From contig CAYYZO010000007.1 in the NCBI GenBank assembly GCA_964476185.1, positions 1-64,000 of the forward strand: a stretch of DNA of 64,000 bases, given 5' to 3'. Source of the DNA: DATNBU01 sp964476185. GTDB taxonomy: Bacteria > Desulfobacterota > Binatia > UBA1149 > CAITLU01. The notes beneath the pieces were generated by a model. It was not told the origin of the DNA. It searched no databases and saw nothing but the letters and a program-made list of their open reading frames with translations. Of this stretch, positions 49,688 through 58,198 are shown piece after piece; within the stretch, counting starts at the first letter, position 1; each line of letters starts with the position of its first letter. A program made the position numbers and the translations under genes.

Positions 49688-51222
49688 CGCCGCGCCGCTC
49701 CATCCCGGCGCTCGTCGCCGTTGCCTCGATGCTCGCGCTCGCGGCCTGCTGCCGCGAGAACGACTCGTCGCAGGGCGGCTCGGCCGCGCTCGCCTGGAGC
49801 AGGGACTGCCCGCCGCTCGTGCGGCCTGCACCGCTCAGCCTCGAGGCCGCGCGCGAAGCCTACCGGCAGGCCGAGCGCCGCCACGAGTTGAAGCTGCGCG
49901 AGGCGGCGGCTCCCGGTTCGTTCCTGCGCAGCGTGAAGCAGCAGGACGCCGGCGGCCCCTGCCTCTCGGCGCTCGCCGAGACGGGCCAACAGTTGTTCGA
50001 CCACGAGTTCGGATTCGCCGACGGGCTCGGCGGCGGCCAGGGCGCGCGGTCGCCGCAGGGGCCGTTCCGCCGCGTCCACTCCGGCGTGTTCGGCGGCCCC
50101 GAGACGATTTCCTGTACGTCGTGTCACTGGGTCGGCGGCCCGAACGGCGCGGGAGCAGAGACCGACAATGCGTTCCTGTCCGGCGACGGCGTCGACACGA
50201 CGAGCGGCGACGCGCGCAACTCGCCCGCGCTCGTCGCGCTGGGCGTCGTCGAGGCGCTCGCGCGCGAAATGAGCAGGGACCTCGCGGCCCAGCGCGAGGA
50301 TCTCGTCCGGGTGGCCGCCGACGCCGGGGAAGCCCGCGAACGGGCGCTGGTGACCAAGGGGGTGGAGTTCGGCGTGCTTCGCGCGACGGCGCGCGGCGAG
50401 GTCGACACGAGAGGCGTCGAGGGCGTGGACCCGGACCTCGTGGTGCGGCCGTTCGGCTGGAAGGGGACGCGCGCCGATATCGCGAGCTTCGCGACCGAAG
50501 CGCTGCAGGTCCACCTCGGCCTCCAGGGCGAACGGCTCGCGGCCGACGGCGTCGAGGCGACGGGCAGCGGCCCGGCCGAGGATCCGGACGGCGACGGCGT
50601 GCGCGACGAGTTCGGCTCGCGGCCGATGGCGGCGCTCGCCGTGCACCTCGCGCTGCTCGAGTTGCCGATCGTCGAGCCGTTGGTCCAGGACCGCGACCTC
50701 GATCCGGCCGCCACCGGCCTGCTCGCCCCGACGCGGACGAGCTTCGTCGGCGACTTCGCGCGCGGTCGCGCGATGTTCCACGCGACGGGATGCGCGACGT
50801 GCCACCGTCCGATGCTGTTGCTCGACCGTCCCGTGCTCGAACTCGAGGGACTTCCGCCGATCGACCTGGCCGGCACCATGCGGCGGCCGGCGCTCCACCG
50901 CGACGACGCGCTCGGCGGCTGGCCGGTGTGGTTGTTCAGCGACCTCAAGCGCCACGACATGGGGCGGGCGAACCGTGCGCGCCACGAGCAGCGCGGCGTC
51001 GCGCGCGAGCTGTACCTGACGCCGCGGCTCTGGGGCCTGGCGGACTCGGCGCCGTACCTGCACGACGGTCGCGCGCCGAGCTTCGACTACGCGATCGCCG
51101 GTCACGACGGCGAAGGCCGCCGGTCTCGCCGCGCGTTCTTCGAGCTCCCGGACGCGGACCGGGGCGCGCTGCGCGTCTACCTGATGTCGATGCGCCGAGC
51201 GCCGCGCGTGACCGTGCCCTGA
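49684..51222 (+). CDS. Di-haem oxidoreductase (DHOR/DUF1111) family lipoprotein, second copy
   Basis: This is a 512-residue paralogue of the preceding gene, but with lipobox LALAACC, so it should be membrane-anchored where the first is soluble. Haem motifs CTSCH (about residue 142) and CATCH (about residue 375), VVRPFGWKGTRADIASFATE, LFSDLKRHDMGRA, and TPRLWGLADSAPYLHDGRAP. An insert ATGSGPAEDPDGDGVRDEFG resembles a calcium-binding loop. Translational coupling suggests a hetero-complex or a soluble/anchored electron-transfer pair. The usual imelysin-type partner of DHOR proteins is not nearby. Confidence 0.88.
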   Translation: MTPRRSIPALVAVASMLALAACCRENDSSQGGSAALAWSRDCPPLVRPAPLSLEAAREAYRQAERRHELKLREAAAPGSFLRSVKQQDAGGPCLSALAETGQQLFDHEFGFADGLGGGQGARSPQGPFRRVHSGVFGGPETISCTSCHWVGGPNGAGAETDNAFLSGDGVDTTSGDARNSPALVALGVVEALAREMSRDLAAQREDLVRVAADAGEARERALVTKGVEFGVLRATARGEVDTRGVEGVDPDLVVRPFGWKGTRADIASFATEALQVHLGLQGERLAADGVEATGSGPAEDPDGDGVRDEFGSRPMAALAVHLALLELPIVEPLVQDRDLDPAATGLLAPTRTSFVGDFARGRAMFHATGCATCHRPMLLLDRPVLELEGLPPIDLAGTMRRPALHRDDALGGWPVWLFSDLKRHDMGRANRARHEQRGVARELYLTPRLWGLADSAPYLHDGRAPSFDYAIAGHDGEGRRSRRAFFELPDADRGALRVYLMSMRRAPRVTVP

Positions 51223-51305
51223 CGCGCGGGGCACCGCCGGCGACGCCGGGCGTGTTCGCTGGTTCTCGCGCTGCCGCTCCCTGTCGTCGAGGGCGTCCGG
51301 TCCGG

Positions 51306-52616
51306 TCAGCGCTTCAGCAGGTAGAGGTCGAGAGCGCCGGTGCCCGCGTGCGCGCCGACCTCGTGCCGCAGCGAGCCGACGAGCAGCGCCGGGCGCCCGC
51401 GGCCTTCGGGATCCGGCGCGCGGCGCAGGTGCCAGCCGAACCAGTCGTCGGCGTGTTCCCCGAACCACTCGGCGAGCATCGCGCCGGTGCGACCCGAGCG
51501 GATCTCGACACGCCCGGTGTGCAGCGCCTCGCCGACGCGGTGGCGCGGCGCGCCGATCGCGACGTCGTCGGCGCCGTCGCCGTCGATGTCGCCGGCGCTC
51601 GCGACCATGCGGCCGTAGCGCTCGCCGTCCTGCCGGCCGGTCCAGCGGTGGACCCGGCGGCCGTCGATCCCGGAGTAGACTTCCACGTCGCCCGGCGCGG
51701 AGTTCTCGTCGTCGCTCGTTCGCGGGGACGCGATCGCGAGGTCGCCGCGAACGTCGCCGTCGACGTCGCCGAGTCCGGCAACGACCTCGCCGAATGCGCG
51801 CGCGCCATCGTCCTCGCGCCATTCGCGCAGCACCGCGCCGCTCGACGACGACAGCAGGTAGACCAGGCTCACCGGGTCTTCGGGCGGGTGCGGCCCCCGG
51901 CGGTTGCCGACGAGCAGGTCGCGACGACCGTCGCCGTCGAGGTCGCCGGTATCGGCGACGTACCAGCCGAACGAGTAGCGGGGGACCGGGGGCGCGTACG
52001 ACCGAAGGATCGCGCCGCTCCGGCCGCTGACGAGGTAGACGCGACCCCCCTCGACGCTCGGCGAGCCCGCGAACAGGTCGATCGCGCCGTCGCCGTCCTG
52101 GTCGCCCGCCGGCGCGAGGTCCCAGCCGAGGTGTTCGTCGCGCTCGGCCGTGCGTTGCCACAGTTCGGCGCCCGACCTCGGGGAGCTTGCCGACAGCACG
52201 CCGCGCATCCGGCCGCCCTCCTCCGCGCTGGGTGCGGAGATCACGAGGTCGGCGAGCGCATCGCCGTCGAGGTCGGGAAGCGGCAGCACCCAGTGGCCGA
52301 AGAGTCCCTTGGCGAGCCTGCCGTCCCATTCGCGGATCTTCGCGCCGGTGGCGCCGGACCAGACGGCCGCCCAGCCGTTCTGCAAGGAGCCCGGCGCGAG
52401 CTTGAAACGCGCGCCGGCGGATGGATCGGCGACGCCGTCGCCGTCGACGTCGAGCGGTTCGCCGAAACGGAAGCCGAGTTCCGCGCCCGGGACTTCCCCG
52501 CTCACGCGACGCGCGAGGCACCAGCCGCTCTCGACGCGGGCGCATGGCTCGAGCGCGAACGCCGGAGTCGTGGCGAGGGACGATACCGCGCCGAAGAGGA
52601 GTGCCGGAACGAACAT
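51306..52616 (-). CDS. Secreted FG-GAP/VCBS repeat protein
   Basis: This is a 436-residue exported beta-propeller-like protein. Signal peptide ALLFGAVSSLATTPAFA, then at least six FG-GAP units with calcium-binding DxDGDxxxDL loops: DVDGDGVADPS, DLDGDALADLVIS, DQDGDGAIDLFAG, DLDGDGRRDLLVG, DVDGDVRGDLAIA and DIDGDGADDVAIG. Between them are recurring strings such as SGATGAKIREW and SGRSGAILRSY. It is likely a surface or periplasmic ligand-binding protein; function unknown. It lies on the same strand as the Thr-linker protein upstream, separated by a strong stem-loop. Confidence 0.88.
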   Translation of the reverse strand: MFVPALLFGAVSSLATTPAFALEPCARVESGWCLARRVSGEVPGAELGFRFGEPLDVDGDGVADPSAGARFKLAPGSLQNGWAAVWSGATGAKIREWDGRLAKGLFGHWVLPLPDLDGDALADLVISAPSAEEGGRMRGVLSASSPRSGAELWQRTAERDEHLGWDLAPAGDQDGDGAIDLFAGSPSVEGGRVYLVSGRSGAILRSYAPPVPRYSFGWYVADTGDLDGDGRRDLLVGNRRGPHPPEDPVSLVYLLSSSSGAVLREWREDDGARAFGEVVAGLGDVDGDVRGDLAIASPRTSDDENSAPGDVEVYSGIDGRRVHRWTGRQDGERYGRMVASAGDIDGDGADDVAIGAPRHRVGEALHTGRVEIRSGRTGAMLAEWFGEHADDWFGWHLRRAPDPEGRGRPALLVGSLRHEVGAHAGTGALDLYLLKR

Positions 52617-52690
52617 GAATCGAAGCGCGACGCCGTTGGGCGCAGGACCGCGCGCCGCGGCGTGTCGCCGCGAGGCGCCGGGGAAGGGGA

Positions 52691-52728
52691 GGCGGATCCG
52701 GCGACGCGCGACCGCCGCCGGATCCGCC
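52691..52728 (-). terminator. Stem-loop after the Thr-linker protein gene
   Basis: This is a perfect 12-bp inverted repeat (GGCGGATCCGGC at 52691-52702 with 52717-52728) and a 14-base loop, beginning four bases past the stop of the minus-strand gene. It has no U-tract. It probably marks the transcript end. Confidence 0.55.
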
Positions 52729-52732
52729 GGTG

Positions 52733-53746
52733 TCACTGGCAGCAGCCGACCCAGGCCTGCGTGCTGCAGCCGAAGTTCTCGGTCAGCGGGCCGAGCGTCC
52801 CGGCCCCGTTGTTCAGCGAGACCTTGTCGCCCTTCGAGTCGATGTGCGCGGTCGCGTAGTTCCAGCGCGTGCCGCCGCCGCCGAGCACGCTGACGCACTG
52901 TTCGCCCTCCGGTCGCCCCGTGTCGATGGCCCAGAAGCTGGTGACGACGTCGCCGTCGAGATCCTCGATGCGGTCGAGGTCGCCGGCCGCCTCGGCCGCC
53001 TGCAACTCGGTGTAGGAGCACGCGTGCGAGCCGGAGAACGCGACGTTGCAGGCGATGTCGGCGCCGGCGGTGCCGGTCGTCATCGCGTAATTGAAGTTGC
53101 CGTTGGTCTGCGAGAGCACGGCCTTCAGCACGGTCCCGGGCAGCGGCGGCAACGTGGTCGTGGTCGTGGACGTGGACGTCGTCGTCGTCGCGGTCGGGAG
53201 GCAGCCCGGCGACTCGGCGTCGCAGGCGGCCGCCGCGCAGTCCTTGCCCTGCAGCTTCTGGTCGTCGTCGCGAGCGAGCGGCGCGCTGCAGCGCAGGCAG
53301 AACCGTTCGCCGGCGTCGCCGAACTGCACCTGCACGTTGACGGCGTCCTGCGGGAAGTCGTCGGCCAGCGAGAAGTTCACGCCGGAGCGCAGCTTCACCT
53401 GCAACTTGCCGTTCGCGATCTGCGCCTGGTTCTTCGTGTCGGGGTTCTTGTACTTCCAGGACTTGCCGGCCTTCTCTTTCCAGTGCTCGGCGTGCGCGGG
53501 CAGCACGACGCAGAGGTCGTCCGTGGCGCTGTAGACGTGGATCGACATACCCTTGGTGCCGGGTGAATCGGCGTCGCTGTACAGGACGCCGGCGTCCCCG
53601 GAGAACACCTGCACCTGGCGCTTGGCCGCGTCGCTGTGGTCCTTGATCTGGAGTTTCTTGGTCGAGATGTCGCCGGCGCCGGCCGTGGCGGCCGAGCAGG
53701 CGATCGCGACGAGCGCCGATAGCGAGATCGTGCGGAATCGTTTCAT
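52733..53746 (-). CDS. Secreted protein with Thr-rich linker and Cys-containing C-terminal domain
   Basis: This is a 337-residue exported protein. Signal peptide LSALVAIACSAATAGA, an N-terminal beta-rich domain to about residue 160 (KLQIKDHSDAAKRQVQV, WKYKNPDTKNQAQIANGKLQV), a short Cys-rich strip, the linker TATTTTSTSTTTTTLPP (about residues 184-200), and a C-terminal domain with SHACSYTELQAAEAAGDL, SFWAIDTGRPEGEQCVS and a terminal GCSTQAWVGCCQ. Poly-Thr linkers of this type join domains in secreted proteins of Binatota and related bacteria. No enzyme motif was recognised. Confidence 0.78.
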   Translation of the reverse strand: MKRFRTISLSALVAIACSAATAGAGDISTKKLQIKDHSDAAKRQVQVFSGDAGVLYSDADSPGTKGMSIHVYSATDDLCVVLPAHAEHWKEKAGKSWKYKNPDTKNQAQIANGKLQVKLRSGVNFSLADDFPQDAVNVQVQFGDAGERFCLRCSAPLARDDDQKLQGKDCAAAACDAESPGCLPTATTTTSTSTTTTTLPPLPGTVLKAVLSQTNGNFNYAMTTGTAGADIACNVAFSGSHACSYTELQAAEAAGDLDRIEDLDGDVVTSFWAIDTGRPEGEQCVSVLGGGGTRWNYATAHIDSKGDKVSLNNGAGTLGPLTENFGCSTQAWVGCCQ

Positions 53747-54142
53747 GGACGCGTACCCCCGTTCCGCGGGACTGTCCGCGGGATGTCCTCCTGCAGGTTC
53801 GCCTGCAGGCCGTTCGGCTCCGCGGGCACGTCGCCCGCGGGCACTCTGCGAAACCGTTGCACGGAGCCGGTGGTTCAGGGTCCGCTCCGCTGGCCGGCTT
53901 GCCGCGCGTGCGGCTCCGGTCCGTTCGGCGATCCTCGCCGACCGGACCGCGGGGTGTCAAGGAGGTTGCGCGTTCGTTCCGCGAGGAGGGCTTCGACGGG
54001 GGCGAGGGGGCGGTCTCGTCGACGACGCAGGGGACACCGTTCGACTGGACCTCGACGGCGGGCTTTCGGGTCGAATCCTGCGGCGGGATCGAGGCCCGTC
54101 CGCGAATTCGGTCCGCAGCGACGACGCGCTAGAGTTCCCGCC
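53747..54142. other. Divergent intergenic region with two adjacent hairpins
   Basis: This is 396 bases without a supported gene, between divergent genes. It contains CCTGCAGG-TTCG-CCTGCAGG (53790-53809) and an 8-bp stem CCGCGGGC/GCCCGCGG (53820-53840), which would lie in the leader of the minus-strand gene, and the plus-strand promoter below. Confidence 0.5.
54107..54135 (+). promoter_or_regulatory. Promoter before the alpha/beta hydrolase gene
   Basis: TTCGGT (54107-54112), 17 bases, TAGAGT (54130-54135); the ATG is seven bases further on, with no Shine-Dalgarno. The -10 is identical to that at 21294-21299. Confidence 0.4.
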
Positions 54143-55210
54143 ATGCAGTACGATCCGTTCGAGCGCGGCCCCCATCCGGTGGGCGTCCGCACCGTCGAAA
54201 CCACCGACCCTTCGCGTTCCCGCCACCTTCCGGTCGAGGTCTGGTACCCCGCGACGAGTCGCTATGCGGGCCAGGACACGGCCGAGGCGACGATGGACCA
54301 CTACGACCTGCTGCCCGGTTTCCCGCCGGCCAGGCAGGCGGCCGTGCGCGACGCCGAGGCCGCGTCGGGCCGCTTCCCGGTCGTCGTCTTCTCGCACGGG
54401 TTCGGCGGCCACCGTCGCCAGTCCACGTTCCTGTGCACGCACCTCGCGAGCCACGGCTACGCGGTCGTCGCGATGGACCACACCGGCAACACCGTCGTCG
54501 ACATGGCGCAGATGACGCTGCAGGTGATGATGGGCGAGCCGATGCCGGAGCCGGAACCGATGGTGCGCGAGCTCATCACCGCGCGGCCGCTCGACGCGAT
54601 CTTCACGCTCGACCGGCTGCTCGCCGGCGAGCTCGGCCTCGACGCCGCTTCGCTCGACGCGGAGCGGATCGGGATGGCCGGCCACAGCTTCGGCGGCTGG
54701 ACGACGCTGATGGTCGCGGGCCTCGACCGCCGCGTCCGCGCGGCGTTGCCGCTCGCTCCCGCCGGCGGCGAGAGCCCGTTGCCGGCCGCGCCGCTGATCG
54801 AATCGCTGAAGCTCGACTGGGACCGCGACGTGCCCACGCTGTACCTCGTCGCCGACAGGGACACGCTGCTCCCGCTCGCCGGCATGCGCGGCCTCGTCGC
54901 CCGTACTCGCGGCAAGGCGCGGCTGGCGGTGCTCGGCGACTCGGACCACATGCACTTCTGCGACGAGGTCGAGGCCACGCACGAGATGTTCCGGACGATG
55001 GCGCCTCCGGGCCCGTTCCAGGAGATCGCGAAGATCATCCCGCCCGCCGGCGAACTGTGCCCGGGCACGCACGCGTACCACTTCAATCGCGCGCTCGGCC
55101 TGGCGCACCTGGACGCGGAGCTGCGCGGCAACGAGGAGGCGGCCGCGTTCCTGGCGGGCGACGTCGCGGGCGAGTTCGGCGCGCGCGGCATCCGGGTCAG
55201 CCTCGAATAG
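54143..55210 (+). CDS. Alpha/beta hydrolase, PAF-acetylhydrolase/dienelactone-hydrolase type
   Basis: This is a 355-residue cytoplasmic-looking hydrolase. The N-terminal RHLPVEVWYPATSRYAGQD and FPVVVFSHGFGGHRRQS (oxyanion side) are typical of the PAF-AH/chlorophyllase-like group. Nucleophile Ser is in RIGMAGHSFGGWTTL (about residue 178), the acid is probably in LVADRDTLLP, and His is in GDSDHMHFCDE. The substrate is not predictable; the lipid setting of the neighbours suggests an ester or lactone. It is followed by an acyl-CoA dehydrogenase 32 bases downstream. Confidence 0.85.
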   Translation: MQYDPFERGPHPVGVRTVETTDPSRSRHLPVEVWYPATSRYAGQDTAEATMDHYDLLPGFPPARQAAVRDAEAASGRFPVVVFSHGFGGHRRQSTFLCTHLASHGYAVVAMDHTGNTVVDMAQMTLQVMMGEPMPEPEPMVRELITARPLDAIFTLDRLLAGELGLDAASLDAERIGMAGHSFGGWTTLMVAGLDRRVRAALPLAPAGGESPLPAAPLIESLKLDWDRDVPTLYLVADRDTLLPLAGMRGLVARTRGKARLAVLGDSDHMHFCDEVEATHEMFRTMAPPGPFQEIAKIIPPAGELCPGTHAYHFNRALGLAHLDAELRGNEEAAAFLAGDVAGEFGARGIRVSLE

Positions 55211-55242
55211 CGGCCCGGCGCGCCGCCGCATCCCGGGTCCCC

Positions 55243-56409
55243 ATGGATTTCACCGCCGCCGACGACATCGAGCGGATCCGCGCCGAAGCCGAGCGCCTCG
55301 CCGCCGGGTTCGACGACGAGTACTGGCGCGCGAAGGACTCCGCGAAGGAGTTCCCGTGGGAGTTCTACCGCGCGTTCGCGGCCGGGGGCTGGCTCGGCAT
55401 CCACGTGCCGGCCGAGTACGGCGGCGCGGGCCTCGGGGTGCTCGCGGCCGGGACCCTGCTGCACGCGGTTGCCGCGAGCGCAGGAGCGATGAACGCCGCG
55501 TCCACGTTGCACCTGTCGATCTTCGGGATGGGGCCCGTGATCCACCACGGCTCGGAGGAACTGAAGCGGCGGGTCCTTCCGCGCACCGCCAGCGGCGACC
55601 TTCACGTCTCGTTCGGGGTCACCGAGGACGACGCCGGCACCGACACCTCGCGCATCCGCACGACGGCGGTGCGCCGCGGCGACGCGTGGGTCGTCAACGG
55701 GAAGAAAGTCTGGAACACGAAGGCGCAGCAGGCCGAGAAGATCCTGCTGCTCGCGCGCACGACGCCGCGGGAGGAGTGCGCGCGGCCGCTCGACGGCATG
55801 ACCCTGTTCCTCGCGGACCTCGACCGCGGCTGCTGCGAGATCCGCGAGATCCCGAAGCTCGGCCGCAACGCGGTCAACTCGAACGAAGTCTGGATCCGCG
55901 ACCTCGTCGTCCCCGACGCCGACGTGGTCGGGGAAGTCGGCAAGGGCTTCCGCTGCCTGCTCGACGGCCTGAACCCGGAGCGCATCGTGATCGCGGCCGA
56001 GGCGGTCGGCATCGGCCGGCGCGCGATCGACTGCGCCGCGCGCTATGCGCGCGAACGCGTCGTCTTCGACCGGCCGATCGGCGCGAACCAGGCGATCGCG
56101 CACCCGCTGGCCGACTCGCACTCGGAACTCGAGGCCGCTGACCTGCTCTGGAAGAAGGCCGCCTGGGCGTACGACCGCGGCGACAGCGCCGGGGCGCTCG
56201 CGAACATGGCCAAGCTGCGCGCGGCCGAGGCTTCGTTCCGCGCCTGCGACCGCGCGCTGCAGACCTTCGGCGGCTTCGGCTACGCGACCGAGTACAACGT
56301 CGAGCGCTACTGGCGCGAGTCGCGCCTGATGCGCATCGCGCCGGTCTCGCAGGAGATGGCGCTGAACTACCTGGCCGAGCACGTGCTCGCGCTCCCGAAG
56401 AGCTACTGA
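55243..56409 (+). CDS. Acyl-CoA dehydrogenase
   Basis: This is a 388-residue flavoprotein of the short/medium-chain type. Seen: GWLGIHVPAEYGGAGLGVLA, LHVSFGVTEDDAGTDTSRIRT (in parts, about residues 120-140), WVVNGKKVWNTKAQ, GLNPERIVIAAEAVGIGRRA, and QTFGGFGYATEYNVERYWRE near the C-terminus. The position normally holding the catalytic Glu in many family members (EGT) falls near RESRLMRIAPVSQEM, so the exact base is uncertain. It is probably co-transcribed with the hydrolase before and the Nudix gene seven bases after. Confidence 0.94.
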   Translation: MDFTAADDIERIRAEAERLAAGFDDEYWRAKDSAKEFPWEFYRAFAAGGWLGIHVPAEYGGAGLGVLAAGTLLHAVAASAGAMNAASTLHLSIFGMGPVIHHGSEELKRRVLPRTASGDLHVSFGVTEDDAGTDTSRIRTTAVRRGDAWVVNGKKVWNTKAQQAEKILLLARTTPREECARPLDGMTLFLADLDRGCCEIREIPKLGRNAVNSNEVWIRDLVVPDADVVGEVGKGFRCLLDGLNPERIVIAAEAVGIGRRAIDCAARYARERVVFDRPIGANQAIAHPLADSHSELEAADLLWKKAAWAYDRGDSAGALANMAKLRAAEASFRACDRALQTFGGFGYATEYNVERYWRESRLMRIAPVSQEMALNYLAEHVLALPKSY

Positions 56410-56415
56410 GACGCG

Positions 56416-56889
56416 ATGGGCACGCCGTATCCCGAGACCCCGCGCGTGGCCGTCGGCGCCCTCGTCCTCGACCGGGGTCGCCTGCTCGTCGTCGAACGCG
56501 CGAACCCGCCGGCCGAAGGCGTCTGGGCGCTGCCGGGAGGCAGCGTCGAACTCGGCGAGACGCTCGCCGAAGCGGTCGAGCGCGAAGTGCTCGAGGAGAC
56601 CGGCGTCGTCGTCCGCGCCGGCGAGGTCTGCCACTCGTTCGACGCGATCGTGCGCGACGACGACGGCCGCGTGCTCTACCACTACGTGATCGTCGACCTC
56701 GTCTGCGAGTACGTCCGTGGTTCGGTGGTCGCCGGCGGCGACGCGCGCGACGCGCGCTTCGTCACGCGCGACGAGTTCCGAAGCCTGCGCAGCAGCCGCG
56801 CGACGGTCGACCTGGTTCGCCGGCGAACGGCCTTCTTCGACGAGGATGCCGCGACGGGCGTGCTCGACACCCCGTCCGGGCGCACGTAG
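56416..56889 (+). CDS. NUDIX hydrolase
   Basis: This is a 157-residue protein with a complete Nudix box, GGSVELGETLAEAVEREVLE followed by ETGV (residues 36-59), preceded by VERANPPAEGVWALPGG. This family hydrolyses nucleoside diphosphates linked to another moiety. The arrangement resembles ADP-ribose pyrophosphatase-like house-cleaning enzymes; substrate not known. The start lies seven bases after the acyl-CoA dehydrogenase stop. Confidence 0.93.
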   Translation: MGTPYPETPRVAVGALVLDRGRLLVVERANPPAEGVWALPGGSVELGETLAEAVEREVLEETGVVVRAGEVCHSFDAIVRDDDGRVLYHYVIVDLVCEYVRGSVVAGGDARDARFVTRDEFRSLRSSRATVDLVRRRTAFFDEDAATGVLDTPSGRT

Positions 56890-56892
56890 TCT
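56864..56892 (+). promoter_or_regulatory. Promoter of the lipoprotein gene
   Basis: TCGACA (five of six to TTGACA), exactly 17 bases, TAGTCT (56887-56892); the GTG start at 56900 follows seven bases later without a Shine-Dalgarno. It lies mostly inside the end of the Nudix gene. Confidence 0.5.
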
Positions 56893-56899
56893 CGCCGCC

Positions 56900-58198
56900 G
56901 TGCCCGCGTTCCCCGGTCCGCCTGTCCTCCGCCTTCGAACGATCCGGAGCCGGTCCGTCGCGGCCGTGCTCGCGGCAACGCTGGTCCCGCTGGCCGCCTG
57001 CAGTTCCCGCTCCGGCCCGGTCCCGCCCCCTCCGCTTCTCGCGCAGAGTCCCGCGGACCAGCTCTACGACCTGTCGTCGGTGCGCCTGCGGATGCGCCGG
57101 CTCGGGCCGCAGGCGGTCCGGCTGCTGGCCCCGCTATGGAGCCGCGTCCGCGAAAGCGATCGCCCCGCGCTGCAGGCCACGCTCGCGGCCACGTTCGCCG
57201 AGGAACGGCTCGCGCCGTTCGTGCGCGCCAGCCTCGGCGAGGCCGTCGCCGCGCGCCCCGACCTGGTCGCCGCGACCCTCGAGTGGCTGCGCGGCCCGAT
57301 CGGGTACGAGGTGAAGTTCGCGGACGCGACCGCGTGGAGCGGGGAGAAATCCTCCGACGCGATGTTCTTCGCGACCGTCGCCGCCGTGCGCGAGGGCGGG
57401 GCGCCCGCGATCCGGCTCGAGCCGATCCGCCGGCTGGCCGGCGCCATCGGCGCGCTCGACCACGCGATCGCGACGACGACCGCCGTGGGGACCGTCGTCG
57501 CGCGTCTCGTCAACGTGTCGCAGGCCGGCGTTTCGCCGCTGCCGCCCGCGAGGCTCCGCGAGGCGATCGACCGCGAGCGCCGGCGGCCCGAGGTCGCCGA
57601 AACGTACGAACCGGTCGTCCTCGCGTCGCTGCTCGTGCGCTGCCGCGAGCTCGACCTGCCCGAACTCGATCGCTACATCGCGTTCGCCTCCACCGACGCG
57701 GGGCGCTGGTACCACGACTCGATCGCCCGGGCGCTCGCCGGCGCGGTCGAACAGGCGAGCGCGAACCTCGAGCGCGAGTTCGAGGCGAACGCGCACTCGG
57801 CGGACCCGGCGCCCGAGCTCGCCGGGGCGGACCTCGATTCCCTGCTCGTCGCGCTTCCGTCGGGGCGCGAGATCCGGCTGCTCGCGTTCGCGCAGGGCGG
57901 GGCGGGATCGGAGCCGGCGATCATGCTGCGGTACGAGACGACGCTTCCGCTCGGTGATGCGGCCGCGGTCGGCGTCGAGGCGCGCGAGGTCTGGGACAAG
58001 GTGCGCGGCCAGATCGACTCGGAGGGCGTGCGCGCCGTCGTGCTGCAGGCGACCGGGTCGGTGCAGGGCTGGGTGTTCCCGTTCGCGTCGTCGCGCAAGT
58101 ACGGATGGCGCCGCGACGAGAGCGGGGCCTGGTCGGTGGTGCGCTCCGAACGCGCCGAAGCGCTGCAGCGGGAGATGCTGTGGAGCTCGCCTCCCTGA
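56900..58198 (+). CDS. Lipoprotein of unknown function
   Basis: This is a 432-residue protein with signal and lipobox VPLAACSS (Cys about 34). The mature part is helical: RLRMRRLGPQAVRLLAPLWSRV, ATLEWLRGPIGYEVKFADA, and DLPELDRYIAFASTDAGRWYHDSIARAL, the last a DUF2059-like pattern (suggestive only). The C-terminus contains REIRLLAFAQGG and GWVFPFASSRKYGW. The GTG start at 56900 is supported by the promoter seven bases upstream. The stop is overlapped by the start of the following membrane protein, implying co-expression. Confidence 0.7.
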   Translation: MPAFPGPPVLRLRTIRSRSVAAVLAATLVPLAACSSRSGPVPPPPLLAQSPADQLYDLSSVRLRMRRLGPQAVRLLAPLWSRVRESDRPALQATLAATFAEERLAPFVRASLGEAVAARPDLVAATLEWLRGPIGYEVKFADATAWSGEKSSDAMFFATVAAVREGGAPAIRLEPIRRLAGAIGALDHAIATTTAVGTVVARLVNVSQAGVSPLPPARLREAIDRERRRPEVAETYEPVVLASLLVRCRELDLPELDRYIAFASTDAGRWYHDSIARALAGAVEQASANLEREFEANAHSADPAPELAGADLDSLLVALPSGREIRLLAFAQGGAGSEPAIMLRYETTLPLGDAAAVGVEAREVWDKVRGQIDSEGVRAVVLQATGSVQGWVFPFASSRKYGWRRDESGAWSVVRSERAEALQREMLWSSPP

